Shown here in pieces: positions 1-11,945 of a DNA stretch of 64,000 nucleotides. Below the pieces are notes generated by a model, which was given only the letters and a program-made list of their open reading frames with translations, made no database searches and was not told where the DNA came from. Made by a program: the position numbers and the translations under genes. Positions within the stretch are counted from its first letter, which is position 1; every line of letters begins with the position of its first letter. Source of the stretch: Skeletonema tropicum (taxonomy: Eukaryota; Bacillariophyta; Thalassiosirophyceae; Thalassiosirales; Thalassiosiraceae); NCBI GenBank assembly GCA_037178625.1, contig CM074141.1:2294001-2358000 (forward strand), written 5' to 3'.

Positions 1-1464
1 ATCACCACTCCAATTGACATATTCTTCACTCATCGCTGTAGTACCCATGAGTACACCTGTGGATACTAACCCATCGTACGTTTCGGGATGGAAGAATTCA
101 TTGCCTGTGAATGATTCCCATGTTGATTTGGGAATTAGGGGGAGTGTTGCTGATTGGAGTTGCTGTGGTGTTGGTTTGGCCCGGTAGTGGTGGATGTGGA
201 CGCAATGTCTTCGGGTGGAGCAATAGTAATTTCTAGAGATTCCATGTAGGATGTAGAAGAAGAAGTCGGTAATAGAACTTTTCCTAGTCAAAGAGTAGGA
301 TGACGTACCCTTGAAGGGAGCCTCCCATGCCTTGGGTAGAATGATTGGAAAGAGAGGAGTTTCAATAATGAATGTCGTCTCTTCTGTGGAGGTGCTTGCT
401 AGTCGTGACAGAGGACGAAACTTGAAGAGGATGACGGCAATGTAGATGTCATCACTGATGCATCTCCACCTCGAGCAGTAGCAGTGACTACATCAGCCTT
501 GTGGACATAAACCTGCTCTCTCTTCTCCACATCTACATCAACATCACCTCCTGAGCCCATCTCCACGACATGCCCACGTGCCTGTTGTACCTTCGACTGC
601 CTCCTACTCTTCAGATGACGATTAATCATCCCCCCAACACGAAGCACACTCATATTATTGACTGCTGCTCCATCTCCATGTCGATCAAAGAGGTTGTTAA
701 ATGTCATTATTTCTTGACCATCTTTGATGTTAGAGATGTCACGTTCACGACTGATATTGCTGTTGCTGTGAGAATCATTCATGAATGTGGACACAGTCGA
801 TTGGATGACGGAACGACGTATTCCCCTCATGGTACTTCGTACATTTGACCAGAGGCCTTGCCTATTCTTCCCATTATTGTTGTTGGCGGACGAAGGAGGT
901 ATTGCCAGGGTGGCTGCAGTGGAGGAAGAAAAGGAAGAAGAAGAGGGGAGGACAATGAGATCTTCTTCTGTGCCGTTTTGGGGTACTGGACCGTAGGGTC
1001 GTAGAGATGAACTGATATACTTGCTGCTGCTGCTGCCTCCTCTGATTGATAGTAGGTCGACTAAGATCGCTCGAGACTCCTCTATCACCATCTCTACGAC
1101 CGCTACCGCCACGGCCTACTCGAAAAAAGTTGAATCCAAAACGAATCAGCCTCCTCTGCTGCTCATGCTTCGCACTTTCACTTCGCTGCGACATGACGTT
1201 CCAAAGGCCAGCGGGATCCTCATCGTCGATCGTCAGCGTGATGCCATTGGGGTGCATTTGGTTCCCCTTTGGAGCGTTGTTGCCGTTGAGCTTTGGTTGG
1301 CGCCGCTGAGAGCGAAGGTGGTTGTGACGATTTGGATGTGAAATGGCGCCAATCAGATTTGGAAGGGTTAGCGCTTCGATAGCGATATTATTGCTGGTGG
1401 AGAGCAGTCCGAGGAGGATGAGTAGAGCGGTGGTGGATGATGATGGGTGCTTCATGATGGGCAT
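1..1464 (-). pseudogene. Secreted Ser/Gln-rich hypothetical protein, frame-broken, runs off left edge
   Basis: I do not recognise this gene. From the Met at 1464 the protein starts with a hydrophobic stretch (ALLILLGLL) typical of a signal peptide, then a polar region with a DDEDPAGLWNV motif, basic RRLIRFGFNFF and a run of Gln. The reading frame then stays open only by changing frame: one frame covers 1464-874, a second 1112-399 (Ser-rich, with a second GLWSNVRSTMRG motif), and a third is open from about 410 to position 1 without a stop. Such changes mean introns, sequence errors or decay; no convincing splice sites were found. A second copy lies at 11,442-11,945 and a fragment near 31,150-31,400. 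The start was chosen because it directly precedes the signal-like segment and is conserved in the second copy, while the reading frame upstream of it is interrupted here. Confidence 0.45.
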
Positions 1465-2367
1465 TTTGGATATGGATGGATATATAGATGTGAGTGGAAG
1501 GCTTTCGATGTCTGAGCTAGCTGAGATGATGTGATATTATTGAAGGCCCCGTCCTCGCTGCTGCTGTTCGCTAGATATATGAGAGGCCGCTGTAATGATG
1601 CTATTCTTTGTCTACAGAAGATATTGTGCTGATCAATCAATCAGCCCCGAACCAATAATGATAAGAAGTTGTCGGCCACTTTGCTTCTTTTATGATATAT
1701 GAAATCAAATACCTACCTCGTGAGAAGTGCAAATTTGATCTCGTCATCCTCCCGCGCGCCTTTGATGGCGTATCTTTCCGTTTATCCAAAGTGCGTTTTG
1801 AACGAGTTCCGACGTTGGATCGATTGAAGTTGCTTTCCGTTGAATTGTTTTAGGCGGCAGATGGTTTCATCGCTGTAGGGCGATTGGATTGAGATGGCTG
1901 TCTGTGAGAAGGTATTCCCCAAGTAAGATAGGAGTACCGCACTATCACTTCAACTTAAATAACTACATACTTACGTGTGAAACTACCGTAGTTGCCCGCG
2001 AGTGTATCAGCTCACTTTGGCGGCAACTGTGATGGACCGGGTAACTACAAGATGTTTTTGCTGTTGTCCGGTCTTCCTTTGTCCGGATTTTCGGGCGGGC
2101 ACGTACTTTGGACGGGATATTACCAAGGCGGGCCTCCAAAATCTCATGAGAAAGATTTTGACACCATATATAGGTTGTACAAAAGAGCATGAGCATCTTG
2201 TATCATCTTATGATCCTTACTATCATCTTGAATTGATGTTAAAGGGTCCCTGATACTGCATGCAGCATCAACTTGTACGCCCTGGCCGATCTTGATCTAC
2301 CTACTTATTTATTTACTTAGATGAAGAGCAAGAGCAAGAGACCATTCAATAGTATTGCATAAGTATC
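1465..2367. promoter_or_regulatory. Spacer between divergent secreted gene and LRR gene
   Basis: About 900 bp with no supported gene. It lies between the start of the minus-strand secreted gene and the plus-strand LRR gene, so it should hold both promoters. Most of it (about 1,470-2,190) recurs at 11,950-12,649 with small indels. The stretch 2,190-2,367 recurs in each 3.8-kb unit just before the LRR start. No clear core promoter element was identified. Confidence 0.4.
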
Positions 2368-5300
2368 ATGGACGACACCACTTTAACTTTCAGACGCCGC
2401 TGGTATGAATCGTCCGCATTCTCCTGGAGCAGCTAGCAACTATTCGCTCTGTGATGATTCGCGAAGAGAATGTGGATGCCGATCATTCCCTCGATCTTGA
2501 CCTTGACGACGTCGCCATCAAAGATATTGCGAAGGCTAATCAAGTGACCAATCTTTCAACTGAGTTCCTTTTGACTTTGACAGTGCTGCAGGACATCCTG
2601 CTCCTTCGCCTTCATTTACTCAACGAGGTCAAGGTAGGAGAAGGGGCGGGGCGATCAGCGGAATCGGATGTCGATGTCGCTGCTGCCGCAAAGAAGAAGC
2701 AGAAGAAAAAGAACAAGAAGAAAAGGGCTTCAAAGAGAAAACGTCACAAGCACAAGCAGATCAAGGATGACAAGGACGACAAGGCCGCCACTGAGCAAAA
2801 GAAGAAGGAGAAAAAGCTCAAGTCATGGTCATGGTCATGGTCATGGTTGTTTGGCCTGGGCGGTGGAATCATTTCGCTGATTATGATGATCGGCTTTAGC
2901 TTCAGCTCCATCACTACGCCGATTGTCACCGTCTCACTATTTCATCCAAGTGATGGATCATCGGAGGGGAAGGCTCCTCCAGCCATGCCACCGTCAATAT
3001 CTCGCTCTCTTCGTGGGAGGTACAAAGGATCCAATAATGCAGCGTCAACGTCACCCGACATTATCAGTCCATTGTCACCTGTAGTGCCTCCGACTCCGAT
3101 CTTCTCCCCGGGGGCTGCTGTTACCTGTAAGGCAATCATCGTAGGAACGCCGACGATAGGGCTCTAGCATCTACCACTACCAACTCCCCCAAACCCAAAC
3201 CATCAAGCTCCCCTACATTCATAAAGTCAGCTACTCCTTCGAGTTCTTTGAATCCATCAAGCTCTCCCACGATTTCTGAAGCTCCTGCATCAGATATCAG
3301 TATGACATGTGTGGATACACCCGGCTGGGTGGATAAATTTGACCGTGGGTGTTACTGGTACGAAAAAGTGTTTAGGGATGATCCTGGATGTCAAGGCGCT
3401 GACGTCTGGGTAGGGAAGCTTGGCCCAGTCTCTGAAAATTGCTGCCATTGTAGGAAAGAAGGTGAGGCTCAATTGAGTTTGCAATCAATTCCATACTTAC
3501 CAACTTACGCTAACGCGTTTATATTCAATTCTCTCTTGCGTGTAATCCGTTCACTGGGGGGACTTCGACTCAGTCTGTAAGCTATGTAAGTCATATAAAA
3601 TTAATGATAGTGCATCATGTGCTCGATCGTGTACGTCTCTAACTCAATTTTTGTCTCTCTCAATCTACAATATACAATGGCCTATTTGACTTCAGTGCGA
3701 TGATGTGAGCTCAAAATGTCAAATGCACTTGGGGACTGACTTAGGAATCAAGGATGGTGTCATGACATCATTGTGTGAAGATGCAGAGTCTTGTTCTTGT
3801 CCTACAGCCAACGAAGTCAAAATCGTCGATGGTATCAGCTCGGAAGCATCAGGGTTAGCAACAGTCATGGGTCCATCCAATGAGACGGTTGGTTTGTACG
3901 ATGAGTGCAAGTGTGACTTTTGGTTACGTCTTTGCAAAGATACAAGAGTCGGAGAAGCTTGTGATTATGCAGCTGAATATTGCTGCGGAGATTACATGTA
4001 CTTATGAAGACAAATGAAGGGAAGCGACTGGGGGGTCGTTCCTATGCAAGGTATGAATTGCTATTGTGATTTCTTCAACTATGCTCAGAATGACTTTGGA
4101 CATGTATTGAAGTCAAAGACGCTGAATGTGAATGAAAAGTTTCAATATCCTTGTGGTTTTTTTCATTTACTGAGGAGTTACCTCTTGGATAGCTCTCACA
4201 TTCTATTTGATGCACGCACTTCTTGTTGAGTTGCCAAGTCTTGTGGCGATATACAAAGGGAACAAACGGAGAGAACTGGAAAAACAACACTGGGTGGGAA
4301 TAGATTACCTAATAGATTATTGTGAGTGGTATGGAATCTCCTGCGACGCTGATGGATATGTTGCTAGCATCAATTTGAGGGATAACAACCTTACAGGCCA
4401 GTTTCCAACATACACAAATGAGAATGGGGCAACCTTTGTAGAGAGGACGTGGGTATTAGCCAAGTTTGGTTTATCAAATCTTTTCAACCTCAAGACTGTT
4501 GACTTGGCAGACAACAAGCTCACCGGTACAATTGACTATCGTGCTCTCTACAATCTCCCTTTGCTTACCCACTTCGACGTTTCGGGGAATCAATTAAGCG
4601 GAGATGTGGACGCCCTTGTCTCTCCATCGATCACGCACGCCAACTTTGGTAACAACAACTTTACGTCTATGCGGATCTTTGAAAGATACAAGGGATCCTA
4701 CCAAACGCTACGCTTTTGTGACGTGAGCAACAACAACATAGCAATTGATGCCACTGACCTGCTGAAGATTTTCCCAACCAATATTGAGGAATTCATCGCG
4801 TCAAACAATACAATCGAGGGAAGCCTTCCAGAATCGTTGGACAAACTTGGAAAGTTACGTCGATTCGACATTTCATCTAATGCTCTCTCTGGGAGTCTTC
4901 CTGGATTTGTAGACTCTATTTTGAGTCTGCAAGAGCTTGACTTGTCTAACCAAAAGAAAGGCTTTACTGGATCAATTCCGGACAATATATGGAGACTCAT
5001 GTCTATCAAGAAACTAAGTCTAGCTGGGAACAAGCTGGAGGGTACTATCCCACGCTCGATTGGGGACATGACTGTGCTGGAAGTGCTTGATCTGTCCAAC
5101 AATTTCTTGAAAAGCTCAATTCCTCCCGAGCTTGGAATGCTTGAAGGTGAGAGAATACTGTCCATCATTTGTAGCTGCTATTATATGCTTCTATATCCTT
5201 TGCACCTACTTATATCGTCGCCGAATATGAATACTTGTGCCATTTTGAATCTTCAGGTTCGTTAAAATGGCTTGGTCTTGTAAACAATACATTGACCGGA

Positions 5301-5452
5301 AAGATTCCTTCCCAACTGGGTCAGCTGCAGGGTGCTTCTGTCCTCTTAGGGGGTAATAATTTTCAGAACTTTTCAGCTTCTGCTCCTCTGAGTCTTTGTA
5401 CTTTGCGTATTGGTGTGAAAGAGTTTGATCTTGCAAATGACACAGACTTGTG
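2368..5452 (+). pseudogene. LRR multi-pass membrane protein, copy A (3'-truncated, frame-broken)
   Basis: This is the first member of the local LRR family. Exon 1 (from ATG 2368) encodes a Lys-rich cytosolic-type segment, a hydrophobic membrane segment and a Cys-rich region ending in ENCCHC. The next exon starts at 3696 after a CAG acceptor (Cys-rich, then LRRs), with an intron 5146-5254 before the following LRR exon. Compared with sister copies it carries at least eight single-base insertions (for example near 2390, 2413, 3127, 3453, 4000, 4225, 4260 and 4290), so no continuous frame survives. At 5452, inside the codons for NDTDLC, the homology stops and unrelated sequence follows; the membrane module and tail are missing. 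It also has four Ser-Trp dipeptides at the membrane edge where sisters have two. Either a pseudogene or a poorly resolved repeat; the truncation is structural in any case. Confidence 0.7.
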
Positions 5453-6941
5453 TAGGGGGGAGCAAGCCCTGTGTTTTTTGGGGAGTCACGAGTGGTGCGC
5501 GCCAAGAATTTTCTCAAAATTTTTTGACCATGGCCAAAATTGGCCATCGCCTGATCGGAGTAAGAAATAGGACCCTTTGGCAGCTTATTCTCTGTTATTA
5601 TTTGTTTTCATACTTTGAAACTGTTGGGGCGCATAGACGGGGGTATGGTCTATGCGCCCCAAGAGTTTGGTGGGCTCAAGTGCTCACCCTGTGGAGCTTT
5701 TGTTGCCAAACCAGCCAATTTTGTCGACAAAACTCCGATCTACAAAAGACTCAACGCATCGGAGAGCTCTCCGATGCAGCAAAGAGCTGACGATGCAGCA
5801 AAAGCAATGATGGAAGAGAGTAATGATGATACCACGATGGCGGCCGGTGCCGAGGCAGTGCCAAAGCAAAAGAGGAGAAGGACGAAGAGCGGTATTAGCC
5901 GCAAGCCAAAGGGTGGCAAGCAGAAGAAATCCAACGCACCGCATGCCCCGAACGTCCCTCGGAACCCATCACAGCCAACACAGGCGCCGACGTCAGATAA
6001 TAATACGGCAGATCCAAGAATATTCAATCTGAAGAGGGCAACGCAAAGGCGAGATAAGCAAATAGAAGTATTGTCTGCTGATAACCAACAACTGAAAAGG
6101 AAAGTCGAGACTACCGCAAGAGAAATTCAATCGGTTGAACGTGAGACTGCAATGAAAGTGAACGCCATTGAGAAGGGGGCAGAGAAAGTGCACGAGAGGG
6201 CTGAAAAGAAGATGAAGCGTGCAGCAGAGGTGACGACTACAGCTAATGTCAAAATGGCCGCCGCAGCAAAAGCAGCTACTGACGCAAAAGAGATGAAGAA
6301 GGAGGCTTCAAAAGAGAAGACTATCGCAACAAAGGAGAGGAAGCAAATCAATAACAATAAATTAGCAGTTGCAAACAAGTCAAACAAACAGTTAGCAGCA
6401 AAAGATGAGTTGATAGCGGCAAAAGATGAGATGATACGTGAACTGAAGGAGAAATTGAGGGCATCACAGAAGGCTGTCAAGGAAGCAGAGGCGAGGGAAG
6501 CAAAGGAAATAGCAGCGCGGAAAGAAGTGGAGAATTCACTTCAGGATATGGAAGCAAAGTTGGCGAGGATGGAGGCAATGTTGCAGGAACAACTTGCAGC
6601 AGGACGAATAGTTATCAAGAAAGAATCTATGAAGGGAACAGGATTTAAGAGATGGTCGGAAAAGATTGTCCAACTCATCATGGAGTATTTGGTATGTGTT
6701 GTTCAAAATGTTTATTATTATTATGTACTTGATTCAACTAATCAAAACACTGCTGCATTATTATTATTACACAATAGGTTGCCGGAGGCTCTCCAACAGC
6801 GTTTAGCAAGATACTGCTGGCATTCCTTAAAATAATGCAACCTGAATCTACCGTTGAAGAACTGCCAAGCATTTGGTTCATCCGTCGAATGAGAACAGTT
6901 CTCGCCATTGTTTGCCAGCTAATGTCGGCGTACCTCGAAGG
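5453..6941 (+). CDS. Coiled-coil basic protein of a repeat-type gene, two exons, inserted between LRR copies
   Basis: I do not recognise the family. The open frame runs from 5615; likely starts are Met codons at 5774 or 5807, because the upstream part reads through a hairpin. The N-terminus is Lys/Arg/Pro-rich (KQKRRRTKSG, RKPKGGKQKK), followed by about 200 residues of Ala/Lys/Glu-rich coiled coil. A GT-AG intron (GTATGT at about 6692, acceptor TAG near 6777) joins EYL to VAGGSPTAFSKILLAFLKIMQ, and the frame continues to a TAA just past the junction with LRR intron sequence at 6941. The second exon is therefore probably truncated, with its stop supplied by the junction. The segment replaces the 3' end of LRR copy A and the 5' end of copy A', so it marks a rearrangement. 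It may be part of a mobile element; no catalytic domain is visible. Confidence 0.5.
5624..5662. repeat. Perfect 15-bp inverted repeat with 9-nt loop
   Basis: Arms 5624-5638 (ttggggcgcatagac) and 5648-5662 are exact reverse complements. The hairpin lies just upstream of the coiled-coil coding region. A smaller palindrome (atggccaa/ttggccat) lies about 100 bp upstream. Confidence 0.8.
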
Positions 6942-9900
6942 TCTGTAAGCTATGTAAGTCATATAAAATTTATGATAGTGCATCATGTGCTCGATCGTGT
7001 ACGTCTCTAACTCAATTTTTGTCTCTCTCAATCTACAATATACAATGGCCTGTTTGCCTTCAGTGCGATGATGTGAGCTCAAAATGTCAAATGCAGTTGG
7101 AGTTGGGTACTGACTTGGGAATCAAGGATGGTGTCATGACATCATTGTGTGAAGATGCAGAGTCTTGTTCTTGTCCTAAAGCCAACGAAGTCAAAATCGT
7201 CGATGGTATCAGCTCGGAAGCATCAGGGTTAACAACAGGCATGGGTCCATCCAATGAGACGGTTGGTTTGTACGATGAGTGCAAGTGTGACTTTTGGTTA
7301 CGTCTTTGCAAAGATACAAGAGTCGGAGAAGCTTGTGATTATGCAGCTGAATATTGCTGCGGAGATTACATGTCTTATGAAGACAAAGAAGGGAACCACT
7401 GGGGGGTCGTTCCTATGCAAGGTATGAATTGCTATTGTGATTTCTTCAACTATGCTCAGAATGAGTTTGGACATGTATTGAAGTCAAAGACGCTGAATGT
7501 GAATGAAAAGTTTCAATATCCTTGTGGTTTTTTTCTTTTACTGAGGAGTTACCTCTTGGATAGCGCTCAATTTCCATTTGATGCACGCACTTTTGTTGAG
7601 TTGCCAAGTCTTGTGGCGATATACAAGGGAACAAACGGAGAGAACTGGAAAAACAACACTGGGTGGGATGATTACCTAATAGATTATTGTGAGTGGTATG
7701 GAATCTCCTGCGACGCTGATGGATATGTTGCTAGTATCAATTTGAGGGACAACAACCTTACAGGCCAGTTTCCAACATACACAAAAGAGAATGGGGCAAC
7801 CTTTTTAGAGAGGACGTGGGTATTTGCCAAGTTTGGTTTATCAAATCTTTTCAACCTCAAGACTGTTGACTTGGCAGACAACGAGCTCAATGGTACAATC
7901 GACTATCGTCCGCTCTACAATCTCCCTTTACTTACCGACTTCGATGTTTCGGGTAATCAATTAAGTGGAGAGGTGGACGCCCTTGTCTCTCCATCGATCA
8001 CGCACGCCAACTTTGGTAACAACAACTTTACATCTATGCGGATCTTTGAAAGATACAAGGGATCCTACCAACGCTACGTTTTTGTGACGTGAGCAACAAC
8101 AACATTACAGCAGATGCCGCTGACCTGCTAAAGAATATCCCACCCAACATTGAGGAATTCATCGCGTCAAAGAACACAATCAAGGGAAGCCTTCCAGAAT
8201 CAATGAATAATCTTGAAAAGTTACGTCGATTCGACATGTCATCCAATGCTCTCTCTGGGAGTCTACCTCCTGGCTTTGTCGACTCTATTTTGCGTCTGCA
8301 AGAGCTTGACTTGTCTAACCAAAAGAAAGGCTTTACTGGATCAATTCCGGACAATATATGGAGACTCATGTCTATCAAGAAACTAAATTTAGCTGGGAAC
8401 GAGCTGAAAGGTACTATCCCACGCTTGATTGGGGACATGACTGTGCTGGAAGTGCTTGACCTGTCCAACAACCTCTTGAAAAGCTCAATTCCTCCCGAGC
8501 TTGGACTGCTTGAAGGTGAGTGATCGATTATTTCTAGCTGCTATTATTTGGTGCTATATATATATATCCTTTGCACTTTGCACCTGTATCATCGCCGTAG
8601 CAGGATGATCTAATATTAATACTTGTGCCATTTTGAATCTTCAGGTTCGTTAAAATGGCTTGGTCTCGTAAACAATACATTGACTGGAACTATTCCTTCC
8701 CAACTGGGTCAGCTGCAGGGTGCTTCTGTCCTCTTAGGGGGTAATAATTTTCAGAACCTTTCAGCTTCTGCTCCTCTGAGTCTTTGTACTTTGCGTATTG
8801 GTGTGAAAGAGTTTGATCTTGCAAATGACACAGACTTGTGTCCGGTCGAACGGAATGCTTTGAGTGAATTTTACGATTCGGCCAAGGGTGCAGAGTGGAC
8901 AAATGACACCAAGTGGCTAGATGAGTACGCAAGCTACTGTGACTGGCATGGAGTGACTTGCGATGCAGACAAGAATCACGTCACAAAGCTAAACCTCAAT
9001 AGCAATGGCTTGTCGGGCAGGTTGAGCGAGAGTATTGGAAAGCTCACTTTCATCAACGTATTAGACTTGAGTGATAACTACATCAAGGTGAGCCTGTCTA
9101 TGTATTTTATGTCATTGGCCTGTTCTTTGTTGCTCACAATCTCAATCTTATTGAACAACATCACCCTTCTGGTACTTGACCTATCAACTCACAGGCAACG
9201 ATTCCATCAGAGATTGGCCTGCTTTCCAACCTCTCTTATCTTCGTCTCAGTTACAACGCTTTCACAGGAGCAGCACCTGAAGACTTGGCAAATTTGACAA
9301 AGCTGCAACTACTTCATTTACATGGCAACAGGATTACTAAAATACATCGTACACCACAATTAGACGACAATTTATATGGAAACTCAACTTTCGTCACAGA
9401 CTGCGGCGCACCCTTTGCCTTCGACGGAACCCTTGAGTGTGACAGTTGTACGATGTGCTGTAAGTCCTCAAATCATCATATTATTGCTGAACCATTTGCA
9501 TCATCTGCTCGTCACAATGCATCTCACACACACACTTCACGCGCCAGGTAACGCAAATGAGGAGTGCTTCCCCCAAAAAGAGACACATGTTCGAAAATTA
9601 GGCCTCAGCAGCTATGGCGAATTTGCTGCTGTTCTCATTTCTTCTTTCATTGTACTTTCTTTCATGGTCGTCCACTTTTTCTACTCCTTCAACAAACGTA
9701 GGAATCGTGCAGAAGCTCCGACGATTTCAACAGAAAGGAGGATTGAAGAAGATGAAAAGTATGCTTTGAGCAAAATTGGCAGCGATTCCGTGTATTCTTA
9801 CTTTGTAACAAACAGTCGTGTTGGTTGGGTGGTAGCTCTTACTACACTAGTCATCCAGTTTTTAAGTCTCATCTTCTTCATCATAGCCTCGGAGGCCAAT

Positions 9901-10810
9901 TTGCAAGATGACTCAATCGACATTCAATTTACCTGGAAGTGCGTACGCGACTCTAATGTGTGTAGGAACTATTCCGATTTGAATAAATATGGTTGGATTA
10001 TTTTTGCCATATTAATGATTGCCAATCTTGCGAAGGATTCGATTAATGGATACAAGTTGATATACCACTCATCCAAAGTAGGGCACTCCATCGGCTCAAG
10101 GATCCGATATTTCATTGGCGGGATAGGCTTGAGTTCGATTGCACTGTATGCCTTTTATGTAAGTTGTCGAAATGATCCGTTGCCTTGATTCTCATTTTTG
10201 CTTCGAATCTGAGGAAATAATATGTCATGTCTTTTCACCCTCACCCGTTCAGGTTAGTACCATATACAACAAAGCAATCGCGACGAGCAACACTGATATC
10301 GTTGCGAATTCAGTGATCGTACTGTTTGTGATGGAATTGGACGAATGGCTTTTTGCTTCATTGAAAGCATGGGATGAGAAATGGACTGCGCATGCATCTG
10401 ATTCGGAGCCCAGTTCTGATTCAGAGTCCGGTTCTGCTTCAGAAGCAGAAAAGGAAGGCGCTGTAGAGGAAATGAAGGAGGAAATTGCTCTTCAAAATGC
10501 CAAGATTGCTGATCAACAGGAGGAGCTTGAAATGCTACGCTCTCAACAGGAAAAGACAGCACTTGAGATGGAAGAGATGAAACGGACGGTTCAAAAACTG
10601 CTTGAATCACAAGCAGCAGCAGCAGCTACATCACCCGGATGCAACCCTCAATGTACTGCAGATGAGAGCGTTCTAACACATACAGCAGAATTGGAAGATA
10701 CTTGTTTGGAAGTAGTTGCAGGTGGTGGAGAAATAATGACTGCAATGGAGGATGAGAATTCACGCCAGGAGGGGCATCAACATGGCGTGACAAAGCCTGG
10801 TGATGAATAG
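6942..10810 (+). pseudogene. LRR multi-pass membrane protein, copy A' (lacks exon 1, one frameshift)
   Basis: The copy starts inside the first intron of the family. Exons by GT-AG and frame: 7064-8515, 8645-9087, 9195-9459, 9548-10158 and 10253-10810. They encode a Cys-rich segment (CDDVSSKCQ, CKCDFW, CNCYCDFF-like), LRRs with LxxLxLxxNxLxGxIP motifs, a second CDWHGVTC cap, more LRRs, a Cys cluster (CDSCTMC), then about five hydrophobic segments and an acidic/coiled tail. A conserved module IASEANLQDD...FTWKC and an FVMELDE motif sit in the membrane part. A one-base deletion near 8070 (ccaacgc against ccaaacgc in copy A) breaks the frame, and exon 1 with the first membrane segment is absent. 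It probably descends from a plasma-membrane receptor-like gene; ligand and signalling are unknown. Confidence 0.7.
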
Positions 10811-10986
10811 GAGGGAAAAGAGGAGACAGAGATATATAGGAGCGGCTACGACTCTAAATGATTATGTTAACATTAGATTTTACGAGCCAATTTTTGAGGA
10901 ATTACGACAGCGCTAAGCACCAGCACATTTAAAGTGATACCCTTGGGTTGCGACAATACGAAGCACTTGTTACTTCTTGGTACATC
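10811..10986. other. Short gap, no feature seen
   Basis: Nothing recognisable between the 3' end of LRR copy A' and the convergent zinc-binding repeat fragment. Confidence 0.5.
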
Positions 10987-11448
10987 TCAAGTTTCATGAT
11001 ACGCCCCATGCCTCTTGCACAAACCCCTCCGCTTGGCATTATTATTACACCCCTCATAACTACACTTCGTAGCCGCTGCACCATGAGAATAACGCAACCC
11101 ACCCTTCTGAGCCAATTTGTCGCAGTTTTCCCTACTACACTTCGTGTATTCTCTCTTCCTGATGGGCACATTCTTTTCTGGACTTGTGTGCAATTCAACC
11201 TCTTGCGTGGCACCGCTAATCACCTCACTACAAAAGATTTGCGCACCATGACTGACACACAATCCCCCCTTCTGCGCTTGCTCACAACATCCTTCATCAC
11301 TGCATCGTTTCCGCTGCTCTGTCGCCCCATGTCGAATGCAAACACCACCATTCCTAGCGAAGTTTGTACACGTCTCCACCGAGCATCGAAGGCGTGGTCC
11401 CTTTTTCTTGGGTGCCACCTTTGCTCCGTGTCTGATGCAGACTACCCC
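10987..11448 (-). CDS. Fragment of a CX4C...GGxCxxHGA repeat protein, fused to a secreted-gene copy
   Basis: The minus strand encodes a basic start (MAPKKKGPRLR) and four Cys/His repeats: CSVETC...GGVCIRHGA, CSDEGC...GGLCVSHGA, CSRENC...GGLRYSHGA (third Cys lost) and CSYEGC...RGLCKRHGA. The spacing CX4C, about 8 residues, then GGxCx2H looks metal-binding and matches the nine-repeat gene at 57,715-58,962. Repeat proteins of this kind occur in diatoms and oomycetes, sometimes labelled WRKY19-like; the role is unknown. The 5' end lies directly on the breakpoint of the duplicated secreted gene (about 11,449), so this is a fragment joined by rearrangement rather than an intact gene. A 30-residue insertion separates repeats 2 and 3. 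Confidence 0.6.
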   Translation of the reverse strand, partial: GVVCIRHGAKVAPKKKGPRLRCSVETCTNFARNGGVCIRHGATEQRKRCSDEGCCEQAQKGGLCVSHGAQIFCSEVISGATQEVELHTSPEKNVPIRKREYTKCSRENCDKLAQKGGLRYSHGAAATKCSYEGCNNNAKRRGLCKRHGAYHET

Positions 11449-11945
11449 GGTACTGGACCATGGGGTCGTAGAGATGACTGATGTACTTGCTGCTGCTGCT
11501 GCCTCCTCTGATTGATAGTAGGTCGACTAAGATCGCTCGAGACTCCTCTGACATCTCTACGACCGCTACCGCCACGGCCTACTCGAAAAAAGTTGAATCC
11601 AAATCGAATCAGCCTCCTCTGCTGCTCATGCTTCGCACTTTCACTTCGCTGCGACATGACATTCCAAAGGCCAGCAGGATCCTCATCGTCGATCGTCAGC
11701 GTGATGCCATTGGGGTGCATTTGGTTCCCTCCATGATTATTATGCGAAGGGGATCCATTACCGTTGAGCTTTGGTTGGCGCCGCTGAGAGCGAAGGTGGT
11801 TGTGACGATTTGGATGTGAAATGGCGCCAATCAGATTTGGAAGGGTTAGCGCTTCGATAGCGATGTTATTGCTGCTGGTGGAGAGCAGTCCGAGGAGGAT
11901 GAGTAGAGCGGTGGTGGATGATGATGGGTGCTTCATGATGGGCAT
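11442..11945 (-). pseudogene. Secreted Ser/Gln-rich protein, second copy, truncated
   Basis: Near-identical to the first two fifths of the gene at 1-1464: same signal-like start, DDEDPAGLWNV and Gln run. It ends at a stop just past ...RPHGPVPG, where the duplicated block ends and the Cys/His-repeat fragment begins. Here the frame from the start through the Gln run to the stop is open. It differs from copy 1 by a short in-frame insertion (NGSPSHNNHGG region) and loss of a codon pair. The 3' two thirds are missing. The 5' flank is duplicated as well. Confidence 0.6.
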
